A DNA stretch of 64,000 bases from positions 29,079 through 93,078 of the forward strand of contig JBCCRM010000018.1 in the NCBI GenBank assembly GCA_039513195.1, in the 5' to 3' direction. The position numbers and the translations under genes were made by a program. The number at the start of each line of letters is the position of its first letter. The first letter of the stretch is position 1. The notes under the pieces were generated by a model that saw only the letters and a list, made by a program, of their open reading frames with translations, made no database searches and was not told where the DNA came from. Below, piece by piece: positions 16,684-24,388 of the stretch. The stretch comes from Thermohalobaculum sp039513195 (GTDB lineage: Bacteria > Pseudomonadota > Alphaproteobacteria > Rhodobacterales > Rhodobacteraceae).

Positions 16684-18732
16684 GTGTTCAAAGACGACCG
16701 AATGATTTCGATCTTAAGCGGGATCGTCGTCATGTTCGCGATTGGTGTGCTGGTTCAGCGGGGTGACGCGCTGACCGATTTACTGGGCTTTTCCGACGGT
16801 GATCTGGCTGGAAACGAGGCTCTGGGCGCCGTGCAGGAGCGAGAGCTGGTCGAGGACGTGGCACAGGTCCGCGCGGGACAGTTAGTGCGGATCGATGTCT
16901 TGGCGAATGATGAGGGATTGGCGGAAAACGATGGGGAAATCTTGACCATCGTCGCGCAACCGACCTGCGGACGCGGCTTCGTCCAGCAGGGCTCGTTGCA
17001 ATATCTCGCATCCATCGACTGCTCAGGCCCACAGATTATCAAATATGGGATTGGCGGCTCGGTTGGGCAGGTCATAGCCGAAGTTACGGCTGTCGAGCAG
17101 CCGCCGGCGCCGGCGCTCGCCGATGCAATGCCTGCCACCGATGATACAGCACGCGGCAGCGTCGCTTCGGGGCTCGAAGGGCCAGCGGGGTCGGAAGGCG
17201 ATTCAGCCGTTCCGCGGCCATTGGCGAGTGCGGCGACAGCCCCTGCGGATTTGGTGGCGACCGCGCCCGAGATCCAGGCGGTCGATCGTACGACATCCCG
17301 CCCGGCCGCCCCGGCTGCGATTGATACCCGTCCCTCGGCGCTCTCGTCCGAGGCACCGGTGGTGACCGATGTCGGTCGCGGGCTCGACCCGGCGATCGGT
17401 GGGCTGCGCTCGGCAGAGCCTGGCCCGGCACCGCGTCCGGCACCGCGTCTCGGCTTGGCTCTGGCGACACCCTCGCAGGAAGATCCATCGACCCCGCTGC
17501 CAGCGCAGCGCCCGCTGTTGACGTTGGCCGAACAGCAGATTGTCGATGCCGAAGTGAGCGAGCCGGCTTTGCCACAGACCGTGCCGACCGATCTCGCCGC
17601 CGCGCCGTCCCTCGGGAATGACAATTTCGGTGGCGCCGCAGCTTTGGCGGACCGGGCGACCCGGCCCGAGCCGCCGCGCGCGCCGTCTGTCGGCGGTATC
17701 GAGAGCGGCGCCGTCCTTGCGCTTGCCCGGATCGAGCCTGACAGCCCGCCGACCAACGATCTAATCGTGCCGCGTTCTGTTGCGCCGCTGCCTTCTGCGC
17801 CGTCGGCCGCGCCCAGCTTGCAGACCAGCCCGGCTGCCAGCGACGATAGCGAGCGGAATGAGATGGACGGTTTGAACCGGCTTCTCGCCCGGCTGAACGC
17901 GCTCGACGCGCCGGTCTCTCCACGGCGCTCGGCAACGCCGTCGTTGCTCGGCGGCGGCGGCCCGCAGGCCCCGGCATCGCCAGGCAGCGTCGCGGGGCTG
18001 CCCTCGGCGGAACTGCCTTGTGTGGTGCCTGCATCGATGGAGATGGACGTATTCTCTGGCGCGCAGACGCGCCTGCGCGTCGGGTCGCCCTGCCACGCCG
18101 GTACGGTGGCCGAGTTGCGCTATGCGGGCATGGCCCTCGGCCTGCGGCTCGACCGCAGCGGCGAGGGGGAGATCGATCTGCTCGGCTTCCAGTCAAGCAC
18201 GCCGGCGGCGCTCGTGTTCGAGGATGGCGAGGAAACCCGCTTTACCCTCAGCTTCGCCGATGTCCGCAAGGTGACGCGCGTCGCGATGGTTTGGGACGCG
18301 GACGTGCTGCTGCACCTGCATGCGTTGGAATTCGGAGCGCGCGAAGGCGAGGCTGGTCATATCTCGCCGGCTAATGCCCGGGGCTTCGAGGCGGTGCGGT
18401 CGAGCGGCGGCGGTTATCTGACCACCTATGCGCCGGTCGACGGTATTGGCCAGCATGCCTCTGTCTATACCCACTGGCACCGGCGCGGAGGGCCGACCGG
18501 TGTCGTGAAGCTAGCTATCGAGTTCGCCAGCCGCCACCGCGAGCAAAAGCCAGGAACATGCGGGACCGGCCGGTTGGCACAACCTTTGTTTACCATTTTG
18601 CGCTCGGATCGCGGGCAGACAACCCGCCCCTTGATCAGCCGCTTGGGCGCGATGGCGTGTGAAGACATTGCAAATGTATCCGACCATCTGATTTCTGGGG
18701 CAGTGGATGATGTGATCGTGTCGCGCCGATGA
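16684..18732 (+). CDS. Membrane-anchored protein with cadherin/Ig-like domain and disordered linker
   Basis: A 682-residue protein with a GTG start preceded by AGGAG (ATG at 16702 is an alternative). One membrane helix (residues about 8-25) anchors it. Residues about 55-140 contain D-V-L-A-N-D (71-76), a hallmark of tandem VCBS/cadherin-like domains. A long Ala/Pro/Ser-rich, probably disordered stretch follows to about residue 440. The final 240 residues form a folded region containing several Cys and ending shortly after S-D-H-L-I-S-G-A-V-D-D-V, with no family I recognise. It probably spans the periplasm. The PstS/OmpA fusion follows 64 bases later on the same strand. Confidence 0.65.
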   Translation: MFKDDRMISILSGIVVMFAIGVLVQRGDALTDLLGFSDGDLAGNEALGAVQERELVEDVAQVRAGQLVRIDVLANDEGLAENDGEILTIVAQPTCGRGFVQQGSLQYLASIDCSGPQIIKYGIGGSVGQVIAEVTAVEQPPAPALADAMPATDDTARGSVASGLEGPAGSEGDSAVPRPLASAATAPADLVATAPEIQAVDRTTSRPAAPAAIDTRPSALSSEAPVVTDVGRGLDPAIGGLRSAEPGPAPRPAPRLGLALATPSQEDPSTPLPAQRPLLTLAEQQIVDAEVSEPALPQTVPTDLAAAPSLGNDNFGGAAALADRATRPEPPRAPSVGGIESGAVLALARIEPDSPPTNDLIVPRSVAPLPSAPSAAPSLQTSPAASDDSERNEMDGLNRLLARLNALDAPVSPRRSATPSLLGGGGPQAPASPGSVAGLPSAELPCVVPASMEMDVFSGAQTRLRVGSPCHAGTVAELRYAGMALGLRLDRSGEGEIDLLGFQSSTPAALVFEDGEETRFTLSFADVRKVTRVAMVWDADVLLHLHALEFGAREGEAGHISPANARGFEAVRSSGGGYLTTYAPVDGIGQHASVYTHWHRRGGPTGVVKLAIEFASRHREQKPGTCGTGRLAQPLFTILRSDRGQTTRPLISRLGAMACEDIANVSDHLISGAVDDVIVSRR

Positions 18733-18796
18733 AAGCGCCCGTCCGGGCGCAGCGGTGGAGCAGTCCGCGGCCTGACACGACGAACAGGGGAGAAGG

Positions 18797-20386
18797 ATGA
18801 CTGTGAAGAAAACGTGGATCGCCGCGGCAACTGCGGCATTGGTCTGCTGGGCAGGGTCCGCACAGGCACAAAGCGAGGACCGGACCGTCACGTTGAAATC
18901 TTTTGACGGTTTCACACAGCTCCGCGGCGAGCTCGTCGATTTCGACGGGTCCAGTTACCGAATAGCCACCCCGGTCGGCATGATCGAGGTAGATGCACTC
19001 CTCGTCGACTGCGAGGGGCCCCCATGTCCGGAAGACCTGCTGTTCGGCGCGGAATTCGCGATCAGCGGGTCGAACACGATCGGTGTCGAGCTTATGCCGG
19101 CCCTGATCCAGGGCTATGCGGACTCGCTCGATGCGCGCTTGGTGCGCGAAATCAGCACCCAAGCGAATGAATCGGTCCTGCGTCTGATCCACCCGAACGG
19201 GCGGGAATTGGCGGCAGTGACGGTCGACTCCGGCGGCGCCGGCAACTCCTTCCCCCGCCTCGCATCGCGCGACGCGGCCATCGCAATGTCCTCGCGTCGG
19301 ATCCGCGACCAGGAAGTCGATGGGCTGCTTTCAGCGGGCTTCGGCGATCCGCGCGACAGCGCAAACGAACATGTCGTGGCACTCGATGGTTTGATCGCCA
19401 TCGTCCATCAAGCCAATGACATGCGGTCGATTTCGGTGGAGGAGCTTGCCCTAATCTTCGCTGGTGAGGTGACGAATTGGTCTGAGCTGGGCGGCCCGAA
19501 CAGGCCGATCAACGTCTATGCGCGCGAGCGGCAATCCGGCACCTTCGACAGCTTCGACAGCTTGGTCCTGAGACCCTTCGGGGCACAGTTGACGGCACGT
19601 GCTCAGCAGGTTGCGAGTAACAGCGATCTGTCCGACCAGGTTGCCAGCGATCCGGACGGGATCGGGTTTACCGGGCTCGCCTTCGCCCGTGCGGCCAAGG
19701 TGCTGGCGATCCGGCAGGAATGCGGGATTACGTCGCGCCCGACGCCGTTCGCGATGAAGACCGAAGAGTATCCGCTGGCGCGGCGCCTTTACCTCTATGA
19801 CCTTGCTGAGGGTTCGCCGGCCCATGCTCGGCAGTTGGTGCGTTATGCGTCTTCGGGCGCCGCTCAAGGCATTATCGAGGACGCCGGGTTCATCAGCGAC
19901 TCGATCGAGACTCAGAGCCTGGAAGAGCAGGGCGCGCGCCTCATCTACGGTTTGACCGGTGAGGATGAGTTCTCACTCTCGCTGATGCGGGAAATGCTGA
20001 ATGAGCTGCGCGATGCGGAGCGCCTCAGCGTCACGTTCCGCTTCACTCCGGGCTCGAGCGCCTTGGAGACACGGTCGGAGCGGGAGGCGCTTGCGCTTGC
20101 GGAAGGTCTGATCAACGGTCAGTTCGAGGGTAAAGAGGTGCTGCTCGTTGGCTTCACCGACTCAATCGGCGAGTTTACGTTGAACCGAGGCCTTGCCCGA
20201 CGGCGTGCCCAGGGCGTGTTCGACCTGATGGTCGGCTCGGTGGCCCCGGGAGCTCTCGACGATGTGCCGGTCCGGGTGCTGGGATATGGCGAGTTGACCC
20301 CAGTCGGCTGCAACTCCAGTTTCCAGGGCCGTCTCGCCAATCGCCGCGTCGAGGTTTGGCTGCGCGACATTCCGGTCGGCGGCTAA
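18797..20386 (+). CDS. PstS-like substrate-binding domain fused to OmpA domain
   Basis: A 529-residue periplasmic protein. The signal peptide ends A-Q-A-Q near residue 24. Residues about 85-350 resemble the phosphate-binding PstS-like fold (I-S-G-S-N-T-I-G, G-E-V-T-N-W-S-E-L-G-G and R-Q-S-G-T-F-D-S-F). The last 115 residues are an OmpA peptidoglycan-binding domain (F-R-F-T-P-G-S-S-A-L, G-F-T-D-S, N-R-G-L-A-R-R-R-A, N-R-R-V-E-V-W-L). Such a fusion would tether the ligand-binding domain to the cell wall. No pst transporter genes are nearby. It probably forms an envelope unit with the preceding Ig-like protein. Confidence 0.88.
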   Translation: MTVKKTWIAAATAALVCWAGSAQAQSEDRTVTLKSFDGFTQLRGELVDFDGSSYRIATPVGMIEVDALLVDCEGPPCPEDLLFGAEFAISGSNTIGVELMPALIQGYADSLDARLVREISTQANESVLRLIHPNGRELAAVTVDSGGAGNSFPRLASRDAAIAMSSRRIRDQEVDGLLSAGFGDPRDSANEHVVALDGLIAIVHQANDMRSISVEELALIFAGEVTNWSELGGPNRPINVYARERQSGTFDSFDSLVLRPFGAQLTARAQQVASNSDLSDQVASDPDGIGFTGLAFARAAKVLAIRQECGITSRPTPFAMKTEEYPLARRLYLYDLAEGSPAHARQLVRYASSGAAQGIIEDAGFISDSIETQSLEEQGARLIYGLTGEDEFSLSLMREMLNELRDAERLSVTFRFTPGSSALETRSEREALALAEGLINGQFEGKEVLLVGFTDSIGEFTLNRGLARRRAQGVFDLMVGSVAPGALDDVPVRVLGYGELTPVGCNSSFQGRLANRRVEVWLRDIPVGG

Positions 20387-20487
20387 CCGCGACGACACCG
20401 TCTTCCCCGTTGGGGGAGGACCCTGCTAACACTCACGGGCGTCGGGGTATCCTCGGCGCCCGAAGCCATTTCAGGGAGGAGAAAACA

Positions 20488-21669
20488 ATGCCCCGCGATG
20501 TTGTCATCCTGGACGGTGCCCGCACTGCCATCGGGACCTTTGGCGGGGCGCTAGCCAGCGTTACGCCCACGCAAACGGCGGGCCATGTCGCGAAGGCGGC
20601 GCTGCAGCGGTCTGGGGTCGAGGGCAGCCAGATCGGCCATGTCGTCTACGGCCATGTGATCAACACCGAGCCGCGGGACATGTATCTTTCCCGCGTTGCG
20701 GCGATCGAGGCGGGGATCCCGGACACGACGCCGGCGATGAACGTCAACCGGCTCTGCGGCTCCGGCGCACAGGCGGTGGTCTCCGCCATGCAAGCGGTGG
20801 CGCTCGGGGACGCGGATTTCGCCCTGGCAGGCGGGGCGGAGGCGATGTCGCGCTCGCCGCACGCCATGCAGACCGCTCGCACCGGTCAGAAGATGGGAGA
20901 CACCAAGATCGTCGACATGATGATCGGTGCGCTAAACTGCCCCTTCGGCACTGGACATATGGGAGTCACAGCCGAGAATGTCGCCGCCGAACATCAGATC
21001 GGGCGGGACGAGCAGGACGCCTTTGCGCTCGAAAGTCAGCGCCGAGCCGGTGTCGCCCAGGCGGAGGGACGCTTTACGGGTCAGATCGCGCCCTTGACCA
21101 TCAAGACGCGCAAGGGCGACATCGTCTTCGACACCGACGAGCATGTGAAGGCGCAGACCACGGCGGAGGATCTCGCGAAGCTGCGGCCGGTGTTCAAAAA
21201 GGACGGCAGCGTCACGGCGGGCAATGCGTCCGGCATCAACGATGGGGCTGCGGCGGTGGTCCTGGCCGATGCCGAGACGGCGGCGGCGCGCGGGCTGGCG
21301 CCGCGGGCCCGGATCCTGGGCTATGCCCATGCCGGTGTGCGGCCCGAGGTGATGGGGCTCGGCCCGATCCCGGCGGTCACGAAGCTGCTGGAGCGGACTG
21401 GGCTCTCCGCCGGCGATTTCGACGTCATCGAATCGAACGAGGCCTTCGCCGCCCAGGCCTGCGCAGTGAACAAGGGGCTCGGCCTCGACACCGGTAAGGT
21501 CAACCCCAACGGCGGGGCCATTGCGCTCGGCCATCCGATCGGGGCGACGGGGGCCGTTCTGGTTCTGAAATGCTTGGCGGAGCTGGAGCGTATCGAGGGA
21601 CAGAAAGGACTGATCACCATGTGCATCGGCGGCGGTCAGGGCATCGCCCTCGCAGTCGAGCGGATCTGA
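20488..21669 (+). CDS. Acetyl-CoA acetyltransferase (thiolase II)
   Basis: A 393-residue thiolase that condenses two acetyl-CoA or cleaves acetoacetyl-CoA, at the entry to polyhydroxybutyrate and the ethylmalonyl-CoA pathway. All catalytic residues are present: C90 in N-R-L-C-G-S-G, H349 in G-H-P-I-G-A and C379 in C-I-G-G-G. The start is set by an AGGGAGGA ribosome site 7 bases upstream of the ATG at 20488; the longer frame begins inside the previous gene. No reductase or PHB synthase gene is adjacent. It converges on the cyclase gene. Confidence 0.93.
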   Translation: MPRDVVILDGARTAIGTFGGALASVTPTQTAGHVAKAALQRSGVEGSQIGHVVYGHVINTEPRDMYLSRVAAIEAGIPDTTPAMNVNRLCGSGAQAVVSAMQAVALGDADFALAGGAEAMSRSPHAMQTARTGQKMGDTKIVDMMIGALNCPFGTGHMGVTAENVAAEHQIGRDEQDAFALESQRRAGVAQAEGRFTGQIAPLTIKTRKGDIVFDTDEHVKAQTTAEDLAKLRPVFKKDGSVTAGNASGINDGAAAVVLADAETAAARGLAPRARILGYAHAGVRPEVMGLGPIPAVTKLLERTGLSAGDFDVIESNEAFAAQACAVNKGLGLDTGKVNPNGGAIALGHPIGATGAVLVLKCLAELERIEGQKGLITMCIGGGQGIALAVERI

Positions 21670-21678
21670 TCGGTCGGA

Positions 21679-21700
21679 GCCGGGCGCCTTCCCGCCCGGC
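21679..21700. terminator. Hairpin between convergent thiolase and cyclase genes
   Basis: A perfect 8-bp GC stem, GCCGGGCG at 21679-21686 and CGCCCGGC at 21693-21700, lies between the thiolase stop (21669) and the cyclase stop (21709). Position and symmetry suit a bidirectional terminator, although no T-run follows. Confidence 0.5.
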
Positions 21701-21708
21701 GCGCCGCC

Positions 21709-22908
21709 TTAGACCGGGGCGAAGAGCTCGATCTCTTCGTCCACCCCGCGTAGGGGCACAGGACCGACCGACCGCCAGTCGCCGGGCGCGGCGGCGGCGA
21801 ACTCGCCCGTCGCCAGAACCGAGGAGTTCAGCTTCTTCGTCGCCTGCTCGACCCGGTTCACGCGGTTGACGATGGGCCCGATGCCGGAAAAAGCGAGCCG
21901 CTGCGGGATGCCGATATTGCCGAACATGACGTCGCCAACCGCCAGCGCCACCCCGAATTCCAGCGGCAGATGCCCACGGCTGGCACAGGATTTCTTCTTT
22001 GCTTTGAGGTCCAGCGTTTCCGACACCGCCGCACTTGCCGCCGCGGCCGCCTTGCCCAGCCCGGCATTTCCTTTCACCGGGAAGATCGCCAGCACGCCGT
22101 CACCGATGAAGTTCAGGATCTCTCCACCATGGTCGGTCACGGGGCCCGCCGTGCATTCATAATAGTCATTCAGCAGACCGAGATAATCTTCGGACTCCAT
22201 CGTCTCCGACAGATGCGTGCTGTCGCGCAGATCCGAGTACCAGACGACGGCGTTGATGTATTTGCCGGAGCCCCGCTGAATCGAGCCGGAGAGCACGCGC
22301 CAGCTCGCGGTCGGACCCAAATACGTGTTGGCAAGATTGGTCATCACCTGTTTTTGGATCGCCGAGTGGCAGGCCAGGGCCAGCATCCGCTGGATCCGGC
22401 TCAGCGCTTCCAGATCGTCGTCGGAAAACCCTTCCTGCCGCATGGTCGCCCAGGTGGAGATGATACCCGTCTCGCCATCCGCGTAGCTCTGGAACTCCGC
22501 GATTTTGAAATGGCTCATGGTGACCAGATAATCCGTATAGCCCTGGCCCTTCAAATCCTCCAGCACCGGGAAATCGATCAGCGCATTGGTGCCGATCAGA
22601 CGGCGGCGCAGGCGGGGCACATTGCGGCTGGCGACATAGTAGAACGGGCTCGCGAGCCAGGCGGCGTTGCTCCCGCTTTCGTGCCGGAATTGCGTGTGCT
22701 CCGCCCCTTTGCCGAGCTTCCAGGAGACCTGCTCGGCCCGGAACAACGGGTGCAGTGTCGGCCAGCTCAGCGCCGCGCGCTTGACCGCTACGCCGATGCC
22801 GTGGAGCCGGTCGCAGACCTCGCCAAACAAAGTGCGGATGTCGGGGTCGCTCATCGCTTCCTCGACCAGCCAGGCTTCCAGCTCCGATATGAAAACCGTG
22901 TGTCGCAT
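21709..22908 (-). CDS. Class III nucleotide cyclase with altered base-selecting residues
   Basis: A 399-residue protein from the ATG at 22908 (no clear ribosome site; the upstream frame is non-family). The N-terminal ~200 residues match the regulatory domain of a common alphaproteobacterial cyclase family (T-L-H-P-L-F near 51-56). The catalytic domain is residues about 215-395: metal-binding D226 in Y-S-D-L-R and D270 in I-G-D-G, and the transition-state pair N348/R352. The adenine-selecting Lys is N266 (L-N-F-I-G-D-G) and the selecting Asp is A339 (R-L-A-F-S). So catalysis looks possible but ATP specificity is doubtful. It is 59 bases after the Popeye-like gene. Confidence 0.88.
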   Translation of the reverse strand: MRHTVFISELEAWLVEEAMSDPDIRTLFGEVCDRLHGIGVAVKRAALSWPTLHPLFRAEQVSWKLGKGAEHTQFRHESGSNAAWLASPFYYVASRNVPRLRRRLIGTNALIDFPVLEDLKGQGYTDYLVTMSHFKIAEFQSYADGETGIISTWATMRQEGFSDDDLEALSRIQRMLALACHSAIQKQVMTNLANTYLGPTASWRVLSGSIQRGSGKYINAVVWYSDLRDSTHLSETMESEDYLGLLNDYYECTAGPVTDHGGEILNFIGDGVLAIFPVKGNAGLGKAAAAASAAVSETLDLKAKKKSCASRGHLPLEFGVALAVGDVMFGNIGIPQRLAFSGIGPIVNRVNRVEQATKKLNSSVLATGEFAAAAPGDWRSVGPVPLRGVDEEIELFAPV

Positions 22909-22967
22909 ATGCGGGAGGTAACGCCGAGCGTCGCCGCTTGCAATGCAGCATGGCGTGAAAAACCCGG

Positions 22968-23423
22968 TCAAGCGCTGCGGATTTTCTCGATCATGTCCCG
23001 GTTGAGGAGCGCGTCGAGCGCCATTTTGGTGAGCGGCACCTCGCCGTCCCGGGTGAGCACATCGCCCTCGGCGGCGGTGCGGAATTCGGCGATGCCCATC
23101 AGGCTGCGAAAAGCGCCGGGGGTGATCGGCTGAAACTCCCGGTAGAGCGCGGCCTCCTGCTCGGACATCCAAAACGCCGTGCGGTCGCGCAGAATGATCA
23201 GGATCATCGTCAGATTGGCGGCGGCCATGACCACCCCCCAGAGGATCGCTTCCCAGAGCAGGGTTGCCGGGTGGGCCCAGTAATAGGCCATGTAGAGAAG
23301 GGTGCCTAACAGCAACCAACCGCGGAGCACGAGCTGATCGCGGATGAGATAGCCGATCACATTCGCCATTGCCGCTGCATGCACGAAGAGAGCGCTGCCA
23401 GACAGGTCGATTTCCAATGGCAT
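22968..23423 (-). CDS. Popeye-like membrane protein with truncated cyclic-nucleotide-binding domain
   Basis: A 151-residue protein with about three N-terminal membrane segments (residues roughly 12-30, 34-50 and 57-78). It then has Y-R-E-F-Q-P-I-T-P-G-A-F-R-S-L and A-E-G-D-V-L-T-R-D-G-E, the opening strands of a Popeye/cNMP-binding domain. It stops about 25 residues later, so the remaining strands and the phosphate-binding cassette are missing. No downstream frame restores them that I can see. It lies between the TIR-like gene and the cyclase on the same strand. It may be a natural short form or a decayed sensor. Confidence 0.65.
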   Translation of the reverse strand: MPLEIDLSGSALFVHAAAMANVIGYLIRDQLVLRGWLLLGTLLYMAYYWAHPATLLWEAILWGVVMAAANLTMILIILRDRTAFWMSEQEAALYREFQPITPGAFRSLMGIAEFRTAAEGDVLTRDGEVPLTKMALDALLNRDMIEKIRSA

Positions 23424-23532
23424 TCAGGCGTCTTCCCTCAGAGATTTTCTGAGCAGAGTGCAAGGCAATCCCGTGGCCCGCAAGCGTCTCGGCGCCCTGG
23501 CGCAGCATGGTGCGGACACCCTCGCCAGCGGT

Positions 23533-24384
23533 CTAAGAGAGCCGGTATCCCGCCGCCTTCAGCTCCGTGCCCAGCTGCTGCTTCCAGGCGCCAATTGCAT
23601 CCACTTCGACATAACCCACGCCAAGGATATCGGACGGGCGCTCGGTCTCTCCCGACACCAGCAAGCACACCCGATCCCGCCCCAACCGTCCGGCGAAATA
23701 GCCGAGCTCTAGGATCACGTTTTGCCGCGCCCGCGGCTGCATTTCGCCCCCCGATGGGCCCCCAACATCGTCTGGCGTCATCAGGATCACGGCGAACCCG
23801 ACATCGGCATGATCCTCGAACTTCTCGATGATCGCTCGGCCCTGATTGGGTTGTTCGTGAAGGATGATCGGCTTGAGCCCCAACGAGTAGAGGTGGTTGG
23901 CTATCGCATGCTTCGCCGCCTCGTCGTGCCCGTGGACGATGAAGACTTCGTCGCTCAGATCCTTGTTCGCAAGCCCGCGAGCGGATGGGCTGTCGGATGC
24001 GTCATTCCGCTCAGGGTCGAAGTGATCGGCACCGAGCTCCTGATAGAGGCGTTCAAAGCCGCGCATAGTGAGGCTGCTGACTTGGTATGCCTCCCAGCAT
24101 CGATAGAGATGGGCGCCGGCGTAGATCACGACGAAGGCCACCACCAAAGCTGCGGGGGCAAGAAACTCACTGTCATCGGCCGCAAGATTTAGTAGCCGGA
24201 ACCAACCTTGTGTCCAAGCCAGGATCAGGCCGCCCGCCGCTGCGACAACCACCGCATTGAGCAGCAGAGCAACCCACAAGTTGAAACGGGCCTCGGCCGC
24301 TTTTGCCTCTAGCTCGAACCTTTGGAACGCTGCGCGTGCTTGGGGCGTAACGCGGGATGCATCGTCTCCGTGCCAATGCGCCAC
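23533..24384 (-). CDS. Two-TM protein with TIR-like nucleotide-binding domain (CAP12/Pycsar effector type)
   Basis: A 283-residue protein if started at the GTG at 24384, four bases after the metG stop; the frame is open into metG but a start there is unlikely. Two membrane helices lie at residues about 34-57 and 74-93, followed by a cytoplasmic linker. Residues about 147-280 match the TIR-like domain first described as predicted nucleotide-binding: V-F-I-V-H-G-H-D, L-H-E-Q-P-N-Q-G (E177), M-T-P-D-D, and N-V-I-L-E-L-G-Y-F with the likely catalytic E226. This domain is used as an NAD-degrading effector in CBASS and Pycsar defence. It has no cyclic-nucleotide-binding domain of its own. Confidence 0.85.
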   Translation of the reverse strand: MAHWHGDDASRVTPQARAAFQRFELEAKAAEARFNLWVALLLNAVVVAAAGGLILAWTQGWFRLLNLAADDSEFLAPAALVVAFVVIYAGAHLYRCWEAYQVSSLTMRGFERLYQELGADHFDPERNDASDSPSARGLANKDLSDEVFIVHGHDEAAKHAIANHLYSLGLKPIILHEQPNQGRAIIEKFEDHADVGFAVILMTPDDVGGPSGGEMQPRARQNVILELGYFAGRLGRDRVCLLVSGETERPSDILGVGYVEVDAIGAWKQQLGTELKAAGYRLS

Positions 24385-24388
24385 TCTG

